Source of the DNA: Pseudonocardia acidicola
GTDB taxonomy: Bacteria > Actinomycetota > Actinomycetes > Mycobacteriales > Pseudonocardiaceae
Direction: 5' to 3'
Assembly (NCBI RefSeq): GCF_012911935.1
Contig: NZ_JAAXLA010000020.1
Coordinates: 35,481 to 99,480, forward strand
DNA: 64,000 nucleotides
A program made the translations under genes and the position numbers. Positions 40,864 to 48,654 of this stretch are shown here, piece by piece (positions within the stretch are counted from its first letter, which is position 1; every line of letters begins with the position of its first letter). The notes beneath the pieces were generated by a model that worked only from the letters and a program-made list of their open reading frames with translations, did not search any database and had not been told where the DNA came from.

Positions 40864-40906
40864 CATAAAAGATGTCAATCACTAGACCATCTATTATTGG
40901 AGTACT
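40864..40906. promoter_or_regulatory. AT-rich promoter/operator region with GGTCTAGTG
   Basis: ATGTCAATCACTAGACCATC (40872-40891) followed by TATTATTGGAGTAC lies upstream of the membrane-protein gene and just downstream of the reductase gene. The minus strand reads GATGGTCTAGTGATT, another copy of the TCTAG box. Confidence 0.5.
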
Positions 40907-40922
40907 TTCGTCCCGGCGGTGG

Positions 40923-41891
40923 TCACAGATCGAGTACCAGGCGGCGGCCGGCGCATCGGCTGACGCAGAGCATCATGGTCTCCCCGCCCTCCCGCTCGTC
41001 GTCGCTGAGATAGGTGTCGCGGTGATCGGGGGTGCCCTCGAGGACTGGGGTCTCGCACTCCCCGCAGTATCCCTCCTCGCACGAGTACGGGGTACGCGGC
41101 AGCACCTCCCGCACCGCGCTCAGGATGCTCTGCTCGCCCGGCACGGTGAGCGTGTGGCCGGAGCGGGCCAGCACGACCTCGATCTCGTCGCCGGTGACGT
41201 CGACCGGCTGGTCCACGCCGAAGCGCTCGACGTGCAGGGCCCGACCGTCCGGGCGCTGCGCGTACGCGAGGGCGACGGCGTCGAGCATCCCGCCCGGGCC
41301 GCACGCGTAGACGAGCGTGCTCGGGTCGGTCCGGTCCAGCTCGGCGACCAAGTTCGGCCGGCCGCGCTCGTCCTCCGGCCAGAGATCGACCCGCTCGGTG
41401 CCGTACTGCTCCAGCCGGTCGAGGAAGCTCAACCTGCGACTCGTCCTCGCTCCGTAGACCAGCCGCCACGTCGCCCCGGCCCGCTCCGCCGCGGCCACCA
41501 TGGGCAGGATCGGGGTCACTCCGATACCGCCGGCCACGAACAGGTAGTGCACGGCCGGACGGAGCGGGAAGTTGTTGCGGGGCAGGCCGATCCACAGCTC
41601 CGCGCCGGGGCTCGCCACCTCGTGCAGCTCGATCGAGCCACCCCGGCCCTCGGGCTCGCGCAACACGGCGATCTCGTACCGGTCGCGCCGGTCCGGGTCA
41701 CCGCACAGCGAGTACTGCCGGCGCAGGCCCGAGGGGAGTTCGACCTCGACGTGCGCCCCGGGATCCCAGGGCGGGAGGTCGCCACCGTCGGTACGGCGCA
41801 GCTCCACCAGCAGGACGTCCTCGGAGACGGTGCGGGTCGCCTCGACGGTCAGGGTGAGCCGCTCGGTGAGCACGGCCGCGTCCGGGCTCAT
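40923..41891 (-). CDS. PDR/VanB-type oxidoreductase (FMN/NAD reductase with C-terminal 2Fe-2S ferredoxin domain)
   Basis: This 322-residue flavoprotein has flavin-binding RQYSLCGDPDRRDRYEIAVL, nucleotide-binding FVAGGIGVTPILPMVAAAER and VYACGPGGMLDAV, and a plant-type 2Fe-2S domain at the C-terminus (CEEGYCGECETPVLEGTPDH with a fourth Cys in MMLCVSR). It is the usual NADH reductase partner of a Rieske monooxygenase or dioxygenase alpha subunit, here perhaps 4495-5856, 35 kb away. The ATG overlaps the LLM oxidoreductase stop (ATGA). It could alternatively serve the P450. Confidence 0.93.
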   Translation of the reverse strand: MSPDAAVLTERLTLTVEATRTVSEDVLLVELRRTDGGDLPPWDPGAHVEVELPSGLRRQYSLCGDPDRRDRYEIAVLREPEGRGGSIELHEVASPGAELWIGLPRNNFPLRPAVHYLFVAGGIGVTPILPMVAAAERAGATWRLVYGARTSRRLSFLDRLEQYGTERVDLWPEDERGRPNLVAELDRTDPSTLVYACGPGGMLDAVALAYAQRPDGRALHVERFGVDQPVDVTGDEIEVVLARSGHTLTVPGEQSILSAVREVLPRTPYSCEEGYCGECETPVLEGTPDHRDTYLSDDEREGGETMMLCVSRCAGRRLVLDL

Positions 41892-42790
41892 TCGGGTACC
41901 CCGCCGGCCTCCAGCACCGGCCCGAGGCTCGCGAGGATCTTCAGCCAGTCCTCCGGCGCCTCGATCTCGCGACAGAAGTTGGTCTCCACGATCACGCCCT
42001 CGAAGTCGGCCGCCGCGCACTCGGACACCCGCTGCGCGACCTCGTCGACGGTCATCCGCTTGCCCGCGGTCGACTCCAGCCCCACCCGGTAGAACACGCC
42101 CACCGGATCCCGGCCCGCGGGCCGCTGGGCGTTGATCGAGCCCAGCAGGTCGACGGCCTGGGCGACCGGCATCGAACCCGGGTTCCAGAGGTCGTACTGA
42201 GCCGCCGTGCGCGCCAGGCCCTTCGCCGACCACATGCCCGACATCAACCGGGGCGGGGTGACCGGCTTCGGGCGGATGATGCTGCGCGGCACGTCGAAGA
42301 ACGGGCCATGGTGCTCGACCGGGTCCTCGCCCCAGCAGGCGAGCAGGACCGGCACGAAGTCGTCCATCCGGCGCCCACGGGTGGTCGGGTCGACGCCGAC
42401 GGCGCGGTGCTCCTCGTGCGACCAGCCGACACCGAGGCCGACGGTCGTCAGCCGGCCGCCACTGAGCTGGTCCACGGTGGACAGCTGCTGGGCCAGCTGC
42501 GCCGGCCAGTGGTTGCCGCCCACCAGGATGCTCGTCCCGAGCTCGACCGTGCTCGTCCAGGTCGCCACGGCGGCGAGGACCTCGGTGGGCCCGAACACCG
42601 ATTGGTAGACCGCGGGCTGGCTGCTCGCGCTGCCCGCGTAGTCGCCCTCCTGTTCCACCGCGTAGAGGAAGTGGTCCTGCACCCACAGGTGCGCGAACCC
42701 CATCCGCTCCGCCTCCTGGGCGAAGTCCCGCAGCAACGGTCCGCTCACGACCGGGCCGAGCTGCGGAAGTGCGAGACCGACAGTGGTCAT
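41888..42790 (-). CDS. LLM-class flavin/F420-dependent oxidoreductase
   Basis: This 300-residue bacterial-luciferase-like TIM barrel has LPQLGPVVSGPLLRDFAQEA, FAHLWVQDHFLYAVEQEGDY, ELGTSILVGGNHWPAQLAQQ and LGVGWSHEEHRAVGVD. Such actinobacterial proteins use F420 or FMN for hydride transfer or oxygenation. It is first of a two-gene unit with the 2Fe-2S reductase, separated by 10 nt from the SnoaL-like gene upstream. GAGGAG precedes the ATG. Whether it works as an F420 enzyme or as an FMN monooxygenase fed by the reductase is not clear from sequence. Confidence 0.9.
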   Translation of the reverse strand: MTTVGLALPQLGPVVSGPLLRDFAQEAERMGFAHLWVQDHFLYAVEQEGDYAGSASSQPAVYQSVFGPTEVLAAVATWTSTVELGTSILVGGNHWPAQLAQQLSTVDQLSGGRLTTVGLGVGWSHEEHRAVGVDPTTRGRRMDDFVPVLLACWGEDPVEHHGPFFDVPRSIIRPKPVTPPRLMSGMWSAKGLARTAAQYDLWNPGSMPVAQAVDLLGSINAQRPAGRDPVGVFYRVGLESTAGKRMTVDEVAQRVSECAAADFEGVIVETNFCREIEAPEDWLKILASLGPVLEAGGVPE

Positions 42791-42800
42791 CTGGGTCTCC

Positions 42801-43262
42801 TCAGGAGGTCGGCGACGGCTGCTTGTCGAGGACGACCCGCTTGAGCCGCGAGAGCCGGGTCCGGGAGATCAGCCACTTCCCGTCCACCTTGCGGTACTCC
42901 TCGGTGTAGTGCCCCCATCCGGTGTGCGAGTCGTAGCTGCTCTCCGGCGGGGTCTCGACGAGGTCGAACATCGGCCAGATGCCGCGCGCGTGCTCGGCGT
43001 CGATGATCTCGATCTCCGGGACGTGCCCGTGATGCACCGACATGGCGCCGGTGAAGTGCCGCTCGGCGGACGCGACGAACTGGTCCTTCGTCAGCGGCTT
43101 GCTCGTCGACTCCTCGAAGTCGATCTTCAGGTCGTCAGTGAAGAGGCCGGCGAACTCGTCCCACTTCTTGGTGTCCACGAACCGGAAGTAGCGGGCCTTG
43201 AGCTGCCGGATCTCCTCGATCGCGACCAGCCGCTCGACGGCCGCGCGCAGGTTGTCGTCCAC
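42801..43262 (-). CDS. SnoaL-like (NTF2-fold) protein
   Basis: This 153-residue protein has the NTF2/SnoaL pattern EEIRQLKARYFRFVDTKKWD, FAGLFTDDLKIDF, SVHHGHVPEIEIID and GHYTEEYRKVDGKWLISRTR. The double HH and the WDEF..LF core are common in SnoaL proteins beside flavin or Rieske enzymes. A dehydratase or isomerase role is likely but not shown. The GTG at 43262 is chosen because GAGAGGA lies about 9 nt upstream. It is the second gene of a four-gene minus-strand operon running from 43713 to 40923. Confidence 0.82.
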   Translation of the reverse strand: MDDNLRAAVERLVAIEEIRQLKARYFRFVDTKKWDEFAGLFTDDLKIDFEESTSKPLTKDQFVASAERHFTGAMSVHHGHVPEIEIIDAEHARGIWPMFDLVETPPESSYDSHTGWGHYTEEYRKVDGKWLISRTRLSRLKRVVLDKQPSPTS

Positions 43263-43281
43263 GTCGATGGGTCCTCTCGCC

Positions 43282-43713
43282 TCAGACGTTGTGCCGGGGG
43301 AAGCGTTCCCTGATGGGGGAATCGGCGTTGTAGTCGGCGTAGCGGGCGATCTTGCCGTCGCGGACCTCGAACGTGCCCATGATCGGGATCTCGATGGCGA
43401 CGGTGCCATCGGCGAGGTGCACGCGGTCGGTGCGCTCGGTCAAGACGATGTTCCCGCGCGAGGCCACGTTGTGGAGCTCCGCCGTGCAGTACTCCATTTC
43501 CAGAGTTTCGTGCAGGACACTCAGGAACTCCATGGCCTCGGCCTTGCCCTTGCAGGGCGGCGAACCGGTGTTCTCCCAGGACACATCGTCGGTCATCCAG
43601 GTGTCGTAGCACTCGAGCATGTGCGGCCAGGCCCCCGGACCCCAGGCATCGAGGAAGCCGACGACCACGCGTTCGGCTTCGTTCCGGGGTTCGGTGGCGG
43701 GACTGAGCTTCAC
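43282..43713 (-). CDS. Limonene-1,2-epoxide hydrolase family protein
   Basis: This 143-residue NTF2-fold protein has VLTERTDRVHLADGTVAIEI (Arg and Asp of the LEH active site) and FEVRDGKIARYADYNADSPI (second Asp). These correspond to the Asp-Arg-Asp triad of limonene-epoxide hydrolase. It has 143 residues, close to the usual 145-150. The GTG at 43713 has GGAGG 9 nt upstream. It leads the operon of SnoaL-like protein, LLM oxidoreductase and 2Fe-2S reductase and faces an FAD monooxygenase gene, so epoxidation and epoxide opening could be linked steps. Confidence 0.87.
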   Translation of the reverse strand: MKLSPATEPRNEAERVVVGFLDAWGPGAWPHMLECYDTWMTDDVSWENTGSPPCKGKAEAMEFLSVLHETLEMEYCTAELHNVASRGNIVLTERTDRVHLADGTVAIEIPIMGTFEVRDGKIARYADYNADSPIRERFPRHNV

Positions 43714-43770
43714 CGGACGTGACCTCCATTGGCACTGATCGGGTGGGTTGCGGGGAGCCCCCGGTGACGT

Positions 43771-43808
43771 CGTACGATAGTCGCGCGGTAAATGATTGAC
43801 AACTCGTC
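43771..43808. promoter_or_regulatory. Divergent promoter region with CGATAGTCG box
   Basis: CGTACGATAGTCGCGCGGTA and then AATGATTGACAACTCG lie between the LEH-family gene and the FAD monooxygenase gene. The minus strand reads CGACTATCG, matching the site at 11101-11109. Confidence 0.45.
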
Positions 43809-43852
43809 CATCGGCGCGTCGCAGCGCCGGCGCCGCTCGGAGGTAAGCCAGC

Positions 43853-45220
43853 GTGGGCACCAGCCAGACCACTGTCATCGTCGGCGGCAGCATCGCAGGA
43901 CTGCTCGCCGCAGCAGCCGCGAGTCCCGCGTCGGAGGCCGTCACGATCGTCGAACGGGACGACCTGCCGGCGGGCCCGGAGCACCGACGCGGCGTGCCGC
44001 AGGGAACGCAGGTGCACGCGCTGCTCGCCGTGGGCCAGCAGAACATGGAACGGCTGCTTCCCGGGATCGTCGCCGAGCTCCAGGAGGCCGGAGGGACCCT
44101 GGTCGACGGGCCGGGCGATCTCGCCGTCTACACCGCCAGTGGCTGGACCGGACGGGCACCCAGCGACGCGAAGGTCGTGTGCGCCCGGCGCCCGCTCATC
44201 GAGTGGGTGATCCGCAAGCGAGTCCTCACCCTCCCCAACGTCACGGTACTCAAGGGCAACGTCACCGGGCTGGTCGCGAACGAGGACCGCACCCGCGTCG
44301 TCGGCGTCTCGCTCCGAGGGGCGGACGACGTCCCGGCTGACCTCGTGATCGACGCCAGCGGCCGCTCGTCCAAGGCGCCGACGTGGATCAGCGACCTCGG
44401 CTACGACGCCCCCGGCGAGCAGGAACTCCGCTCCTACGTGGGGTACACCACCGTGCCGGTGCGGCTACCGGAGGACGCGCTGCCGACCGGTGTCGCCGGC
44501 GTGCTGTCGCACCCGCACCCGCGCAACCTCCGCGGCGGTTCGGTGGTGCCCTGCGACAACGGTCTTCACCTGGTGTCGGCGTTGAGCATGATGAACGTCG
44601 ACCCGCCACGCGACATGCCGTCGCTACTGGAGTTCGTCGACCGGGCCGCGAGCCCCGTCGTCGGGCAGGTCGCCCGGACGGCCGAGCCCGTCGGCGACGT
44701 CGTCGCGTACCGCATGCCGGGCAGCCGCCGACGGCTCTGGGAACGGCTCGAGCGCCGCCCGGAGGGTTTCGTCGCGATCGGCGACGCCGTGATGTCGTTC
44801 AACCCCCTTTACGGGCAGGGCATGTCGCTGGCCGCCGTGGAGGCGGTCCTGCTCGCGGACACCCTCGCCGACGTGTCGGACCTGCGCGAGCCGGGCCTGG
44901 CGGGCCGCATCCAGGGGAACTTCACGGCCACCATCGAGACCGTGTTCGGGATCGTCGTCGGCACGGACTCCGCCTACGAGGGTGCCGAGCTGGACGGGAT
45001 CGAGCCGCCCTCGGCCGACGCGGCGGCGTTCAAGAAAGCGCTGTCCGAGCTCGCGACCGAGGACGCCGAGGTCAGCCTCGCGGTCAAGTACGTCGGGCAC
45101 TACTTCAAGCCCGAGCTCCTCACCGCTCCCGCGATCCGCGAGAAGGTCGAGCGCTGGATCACTGAGGGCAGGACCTCCTCGAAGCTCGACCCGACGACGA
45201 TTCCCGGTCCGGTCGGCTAG
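43853..45220 (+). CDS. FAD-dependent monooxygenase/epoxidase-like protein
   Basis: This 455-residue flavoprotein has N-terminal TTVIVGGSIAGLLAAAAASP (GxGxxG-like), the GVPQGTQVHALLAVGQQNME loop, CARRPLIEWVIRKRV, DLVIDASGRSSKAPTW and the second FAD motif FVAIGDAVMSFNPLYGQGMS. This set is typical of PHBH-like monooxygenases and polyketide/terpene epoxidases. With the epoxide-hydrolase-type gene divergent to it, an epoxidase is plausible. GTG 43853 with CGGAGG about 9 nt upstream is the start. A hairpin with a T run follows the stop. Confidence 0.88.
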   Translation: MGTSQTTVIVGGSIAGLLAAAAASPASEAVTIVERDDLPAGPEHRRGVPQGTQVHALLAVGQQNMERLLPGIVAELQEAGGTLVDGPGDLAVYTASGWTGRAPSDAKVVCARRPLIEWVIRKRVLTLPNVTVLKGNVTGLVANEDRTRVVGVSLRGADDVPADLVIDASGRSSKAPTWISDLGYDAPGEQELRSYVGYTTVPVRLPEDALPTGVAGVLSHPHPRNLRGGSVVPCDNGLHLVSALSMMNVDPPRDMPSLLEFVDRAASPVVGQVARTAEPVGDVVAYRMPGSRRRLWERLERRPEGFVAIGDAVMSFNPLYGQGMSLAAVEAVLLADTLADVSDLREPGLAGRIQGNFTATIETVFGIVVGTDSAYEGAELDGIEPPSADAAAFKKALSELATEDAEVSLAVKYVGHYFKPELLTAPAIREKVERWITEGRTSSKLDPTTIPGPVG

Positions 45221-45268
45221 CTGCCCGCACCCGGGACACAACTCGTTCGTTGACTCCAGTGGAGACGC

Positions 45269-45289
45269 AACTGCCCCCCGGGCAGTTTT
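45269..45289 (+). terminator. Intrinsic terminator with T run
   Basis: AACTGCCC (45269-45276), loop CCC, GGGCAGTT (45280-45287), then TT. This gives a TTTT run at 45286-45289 that is partly in the stem. It lies 49 nt after the FAD monooxygenase stop and is the best canonical terminator in the window. Confidence 0.85.
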
Positions 45290-45402
45290 GGAGCGCGACG
45301 AGGCCGCCCCCGCGACCGTGACGTCGCCACGACCGGCGACTCGTCCCGCCCCGCTCCCGGGCGGGGTCTCGTGGGACCGGGTCGCCCCGAGAGGAGCACC
45401 CC

Positions 45403-46071
45403 GTGCCATCGGCAGACGGGACCACGACGACCGACTCCCCACCCGAGGACGCGACGACCGACAACGCAACCGACGAGGCGGCGACCGCAGCGGCGACCGA
45501 CGCACCCGAGACCTCGCCCGGATCCCCCTCTCCTGCGGGCGAGGCGGGCCCGGAGCCGGCGAACCGCACAGCCGGCTCCGGCCCGTCCTCACGTGGGCGA
45601 CGCAGCACGGCACTACTGGGCGCCGCGGTGGTCCTCCTGGCCGCGGGCGGTGCCGGGCTCGGTGTCCGCTGGGCGGACCAGAACCATCAGGAGGCGTTGC
45701 GGGCCCAGGCCGTCGACGCCGCCACCCGCACCGCCACGGCCCTCACCACGCTGAGCCACGACCGGGCTGACCAGGGCGTCCAGGCCCTGGTCGACAGCAG
45801 CACGGGTGACTTCCACGACCAGATGACCCGTGACCAGCAGGCGTTCATCGCCTTCCTGCAGCAGGGTGGCGTCACCAGCAACGGCGAGGTCGTCGCCGTC
45901 GCGCCCGATCATGTCGACGACGACGGCGCCCGCGTCCTCGTCGCCGCCAGCGCACACATCACGTCGGCGCAGTCGCCGCAACAACAGTCCCCCGCCGACT
46001 ACCGAATGGCCATCGAGCTCCAGCATGTCGGCGGTCGCTGGCTCACTTCCGACGTGGAGTTCCTCCCATGA
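45403..46071 (+). CDS. Mce-associated membrane protein (Mam type)
   Basis: This 222-residue protein has a long acidic Thr/Glu-rich N-terminal segment (about residues 1-65, cytoplasmic), one membrane helix (STALLGAAVVLLAAGGAGLG), and an extracytoplasmic domain with AATRTATALTTLSHDRADQG and LQHVGGRWLTSDVEF at the end. That is the VNLTTF-like/DG(R/H)WL pattern of Mce-associated proteins that stabilise Mce complexes. GAGGAG lies before the GTG start. It overlaps the next Mam gene by 4 nt. It is convergent with the main Mce operon and could belong to the same transporter. Confidence 0.85.
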   Translation: MPSADGTTTTDSPPEDATTDNATDEAATAAATDAPETSPGSPSPAGEAGPEPANRTAGSGPSSRGRRSTALLGAAVVLLAAGGAGLGVRWADQNHQEALRAQAVDAATRTATALTTLSHDRADQGVQALVDSSTGDFHDQMTRDQQAFIAFLQQGGVTSNGEVVAVAPDHVDDDGARVLVAASAHITSAQSPQQQSPADYRMAIELQHVGGRWLTSDVEFLP

Positions 46072-46772
46072 GCACCGACACGACCGACACGACCGACACG
46101 ACCGACACCGACGAGAACATCGGCACGACCGGTGACACCGGCAAGAGCATCGGCACCGAATCCGGCGATGTCGAAACGCCCGAGCCGGCGCGGTGGCCGG
46201 ACGACGCAACCACCGACGAGACGCGCCCGACGGGAACGGGCGCGGCCGAGCTACCGGTCGTCGAGCTGCCGCGGAAGCGGCGTCCACGGCTTCCCGGTGG
46301 GCGCAGGGTCCGCCTCGGTCTCGCCGGTGTCGCCGTGGCCCTGCTGATCGCGGACGGTGCGGCCCTCTGGATCACCTCGGCCACGGCGTCCCAGGAGAGC
46401 GCGACCGCTGCGGCGCTCGACACGGCCAAGAGGGAGGCATCGGAACTCCTGTCCTACGCCCCGGACACCGTCGATCAGCACCTGGCCACGGTCGGGAACG
46501 GTCTGACGGGCTCCTTCAAGGACGACTTCACGCGCCTTGCGACAGAGTCGGTCGCACCGATGGTCAAGCAGGACCAGGCGACGATGACAGCCGACGTCGC
46601 CGAGGCCGGGATCATCTCCTCGGACTCCGACCACGCGCAGGTGTTGTTGTTCATGAACACCCGGCGCACCACACCGGCGCAACCGAACCCGAGTGCGCAG
46701 AGCAGCCGGATGCGCATGGACCTGCAGCACGTCGACGGCCATTGGTTGGTCTCCGACTTCCGTCCGATCTGA
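46068..46772 (+). CDS. Mce-associated membrane protein (Mam type), repeat-bearing N-terminus
   Basis: In this 234-residue protein, residues 3-15 are a Thr-Asp run encoded by a 9-bp tandem repeat ACCGACACG (three exact copies at 46074-46100 plus a partial). A membrane helix (LGLAGVAVALLIADGAALWI) and a periplasmic-side domain ending in LQHVDGHWLVSDFRPI follow. The domain matches the other Mam proteins in this region (MDHVDGSWLISELTPV). The slippage-prone repeat could vary the length of the cytoplasmic tail. ATGA overlap with the upstream Mam gene; a strong hairpin follows. Confidence 0.85.
   Translation: MSTDTTDTTDTTDTDENIGTTGDTGKSIGTESGDVETPEPARWPDDATTDETRPTGTGAAELPVVELPRKRRPRLPGGRRVRLGLAGVAVALLIADGAALWITSATASQESATAAALDTAKREASELLSYAPDTVDQHLATVGNGLTGSFKDDFTRLATESVAPMVKQDQATMTADVAEAGIISSDSDHAQVLLFMNTRRTTPAQPNPSAQSSRMRMDLQHVDGHWLVSDFRPI
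46074..46109 (+). repeat. 9-bp coding tandem repeat (ACCGACACG)
   Basis: Three perfect copies of ACCGACACG from 46074 to 46100, then ACCGACACC, encoding Thr-Asp-Thr units at the N-terminus of a Mam protein. Confidence 0.85.
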
Positions 46773-46790
46773 CGGACCCGGAAAGCCACG

Positions 46791-46822
46791 AGGGGCCCGG
46801 CCGGATCTCCGGCCGGGCCCCT
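46791..46822. terminator. 15-bp hairpin between convergent Mce-associated and MceG genes
   Basis: AGGGGCCCGGCCGGA (46791-46805) pairs with TCCGGCCGGGCCCCT (46808-46822). It ends both the plus-strand Mam pair and the minus-strand Mce operon. Confidence 0.85.
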
Positions 46823-46840
46823 TCGTCATATCTCGTGGTG

Positions 46841-47956
46841 CTATCGCGGCGGCCCACTCATCGGCCCGCGCCATCCTCCGTTCGGCGGTCGCGGAGGCAT
46901 CGGCGGCGCCGGCGGACGCAACAGGTGCCGCCCACTGCTCGGAGCGGCAGGCCCTCCCGATGCCGGCGCACCGGCGCCGACCAGGCCGTAGCGCTGCCGG
47001 TCGGCATCGGCCAGGCTGTCGACGATCGCCTGCTGGGCGCGCGGCGGGAGCTCGTGGAGCATGCCCATCACCCTCTCCAGCCGGCGGTCTTCGGCCGCCC
47101 GCCTGCGGCGGTTCGACGGCATCAGCTGCGGCTTCATCGGGGGCACCGTGATCCGGATTCCCTGCTCCGCCGCCTTCTCGCTCGCGTCCTTCTCCTCCGA
47201 CATCCCGATCGGCCCCTCGCGACGGCCGTTGAGGAACTGCGCCACCACCGGGTCCTCACTGGTCAGCAGGAGCTCTCGCGGACCGAACATCGCCAGGTGC
47301 TTGTGGTACATGATGCCGATGTTGTCCGGCAGCGTCTGAGCCGTGTTGATGTCGTGCGTGACGATGAGGAACGTCGCGTCCGTGGCCTCGTTGAGGTCGA
47401 CGATCAGCTGGTTGAGGTACGCCGTGCGCACCGGGTCCAGCCCGGAGTCCGGCTCGTCGAAGAGCACGATCTCCGGGTCGAGCACCAACGCCCGGGCCAG
47501 GCCCGCGCGCTTGCGCATGCCGCCGGAGATCTCCCCGGGCAGCTTCATCTCGTCCCCGGCGAGCCCCACCATCTCCATTTTCTCGGCGACGATCCGACGG
47601 ATCTCCGGCTCGGACTTCTTCGTGTGCTCACGCAGCGGGAAGGCGATGTTGTCGTACAGATTCATCGACCCGAACAGCGCGCCGTCCTGGAACAGGACGC
47701 CGAAGAGCTTGCGGATCTCGTACATCTTCTCGGCGCTGGTGCGCACCAGGTCGATGTCGTGGATGAAGATGGACCCGGCTTCGGGCTTGAGCAGCCCGAT
47801 CAGGCACTTGAGGAACACCGACTTGCCCGTGCCGGACGGGCCGAGCAGAACGTTGATCTCGCCCTTCGGCATCGTGAAACTGACGTCCGACCAGATGTTC
47901 GCCATGCCGAAGGACTTGGTCAGCCCCTCGACGCGGACCTCGACTCCCCCGCTCAT
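46841..47956 (-). CDS. mceG: Mce/Mla-type ABC transporter ATP-binding protein
   Basis: This 371-residue ATPase has Walker A LLGPSGTGKSVFLKCL (about residues 38-53), signature EISGGMRKRAGLARALVLDP, Walker B IVLFDEPDSGLDPVRTAYLN and H-loop FLIVTHDINTA. It energises lipid or sterol uptake by the YrbE permeases and Mce proteins. Beyond the ATPase core, about residues 250-371 form a charged, Pro-rich tail. In mycobacteria mceG (mkl) is unlinked to the mce operons, but here it overlaps the last Mam gene of the operon by 4 nt, so supply of the ATPase is tied to this operon. Confidence 0.95.
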   Translation of the reverse strand: MSGGVEVRVEGLTKSFGMANIWSDVSFTMPKGEINVLLGPSGTGKSVFLKCLIGLLKPEAGSIFIHDIDLVRTSAEKMYEIRKLFGVLFQDGALFGSMNLYDNIAFPLREHTKKSEPEIRRIVAEKMEMVGLAGDEMKLPGEISGGMRKRAGLARALVLDPEIVLFDEPDSGLDPVRTAYLNQLIVDLNEATDATFLIVTHDINTAQTLPDNIGIMYHKHLAMFGPRELLLTSEDPVVAQFLNGRREGPIGMSEEKDASEKAAEQGIRITVPPMKPQLMPSNRRRRAAEDRRLERVMGMLHELPPRAQQAIVDSLADADRQRYGLVGAGAPASGGPAAPSSGRHLLRPPAPPMPPRPPNGGWRGPMSGPPR

Positions 47957-48654
47957 ACCGGCGTCAACTCCGAGATCAGCCAGCTGCCGTCGACGTGGTC
48001 CATCGTGACCCGCAGCCGGCTTCCGGTCAGCACCGGGTTCGCCTTGGCGCCGGAGTCGGCCTGCTGGTTCACGAACATCAGGAGCACAACCTGGTCGGGC
48101 GAGCTCGAGACCACGGAGTCCTGCACCACGGCCGTGTGGATCGCCACCTGCTGGTCCTTGGCCGGCTGGGTGACGACGTCCCGCACCAGCGAGGCGTAGT
48201 CGTCCTTGAACTTCCCGGTCAGCAGCGGCGCGGTGTCGGAGACCTGCTGGTCGATGGTGCGGAAGTTGTACGACAGCACCTTCACCACCGCGTCCTCGGC
48301 CTTCGCCGACGCTTCGTCCCGGGCCTGGGCGGTCGCCGAGTACTGGTGGGCCTCGTAGCCGAGCACGCCGACCGCGACGGCGACCACGGCCACGACGATT
48401 CCCAGGAACCGCACGGTGCGGACCGGGTGTCGCCGGATGGCCGCGACGATGCGTCGCACCAGGGCCGTCGCCCGCCGCGGCAGCCCCGTGACCGCGCAGG
48501 TCGCTCTGCGGGCGATTCCGGCCCCGTCCTCGCGGCTACTGCGCCGCCGGGTGCGGCGCTCCTTCGTGGTGGTTCCCTCGTCCGCCGCCTCGGGGCCGTC
48601 GGACTCGTGGTCGCGCGCTGGTGCGCGCACGTCGATGTCCTCGCCGACACTCAT
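47953..48654 (-). CDS. Mce-associated membrane protein (Mam type)
   Basis: This 233-residue protein has an acidic then Arg-rich N-terminal tail, one membrane helix (FLGIVVAVVAVAVGVLGYEA) and an extracytoplasmic domain (LSYNFRTIDQQVSDTAPLLT, FKDDYASLVRD, MDHVDGSWLISELTPV). It belongs to the Mam family that accompanies mce operons. ATG 48654 overlaps the stop of the upstream Mam gene, and its stop overlaps the mceG start. It probably supports assembly or stability of the transporter. Confidence 0.87.
   Translation of the reverse strand: MSVGEDIDVRAPARDHESDGPEAADEGTTTKERRTRRRSSREDGAGIARRATCAVTGLPRRATALVRRIVAAIRRHPVRTVRFLGIVVAVVAVAVGVLGYEAHQYSATAQARDEASAKAEDAVVKVLSYNFRTIDQQVSDTAPLLTGKFKDDYASLVRDVVTQPAKDQQVAIHTAVVQDSVVSSSPDQVVLLMFVNQQADSGAKANPVLTGSRLRVTMDHVDGSWLISELTPV

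Noticed and set aside
46074..46109. CRISPR-like repeat
   Set aside because: The unit is 9 bp, in frame and without spacers; no CRISPR array or cas gene is seen anywhere in the window.
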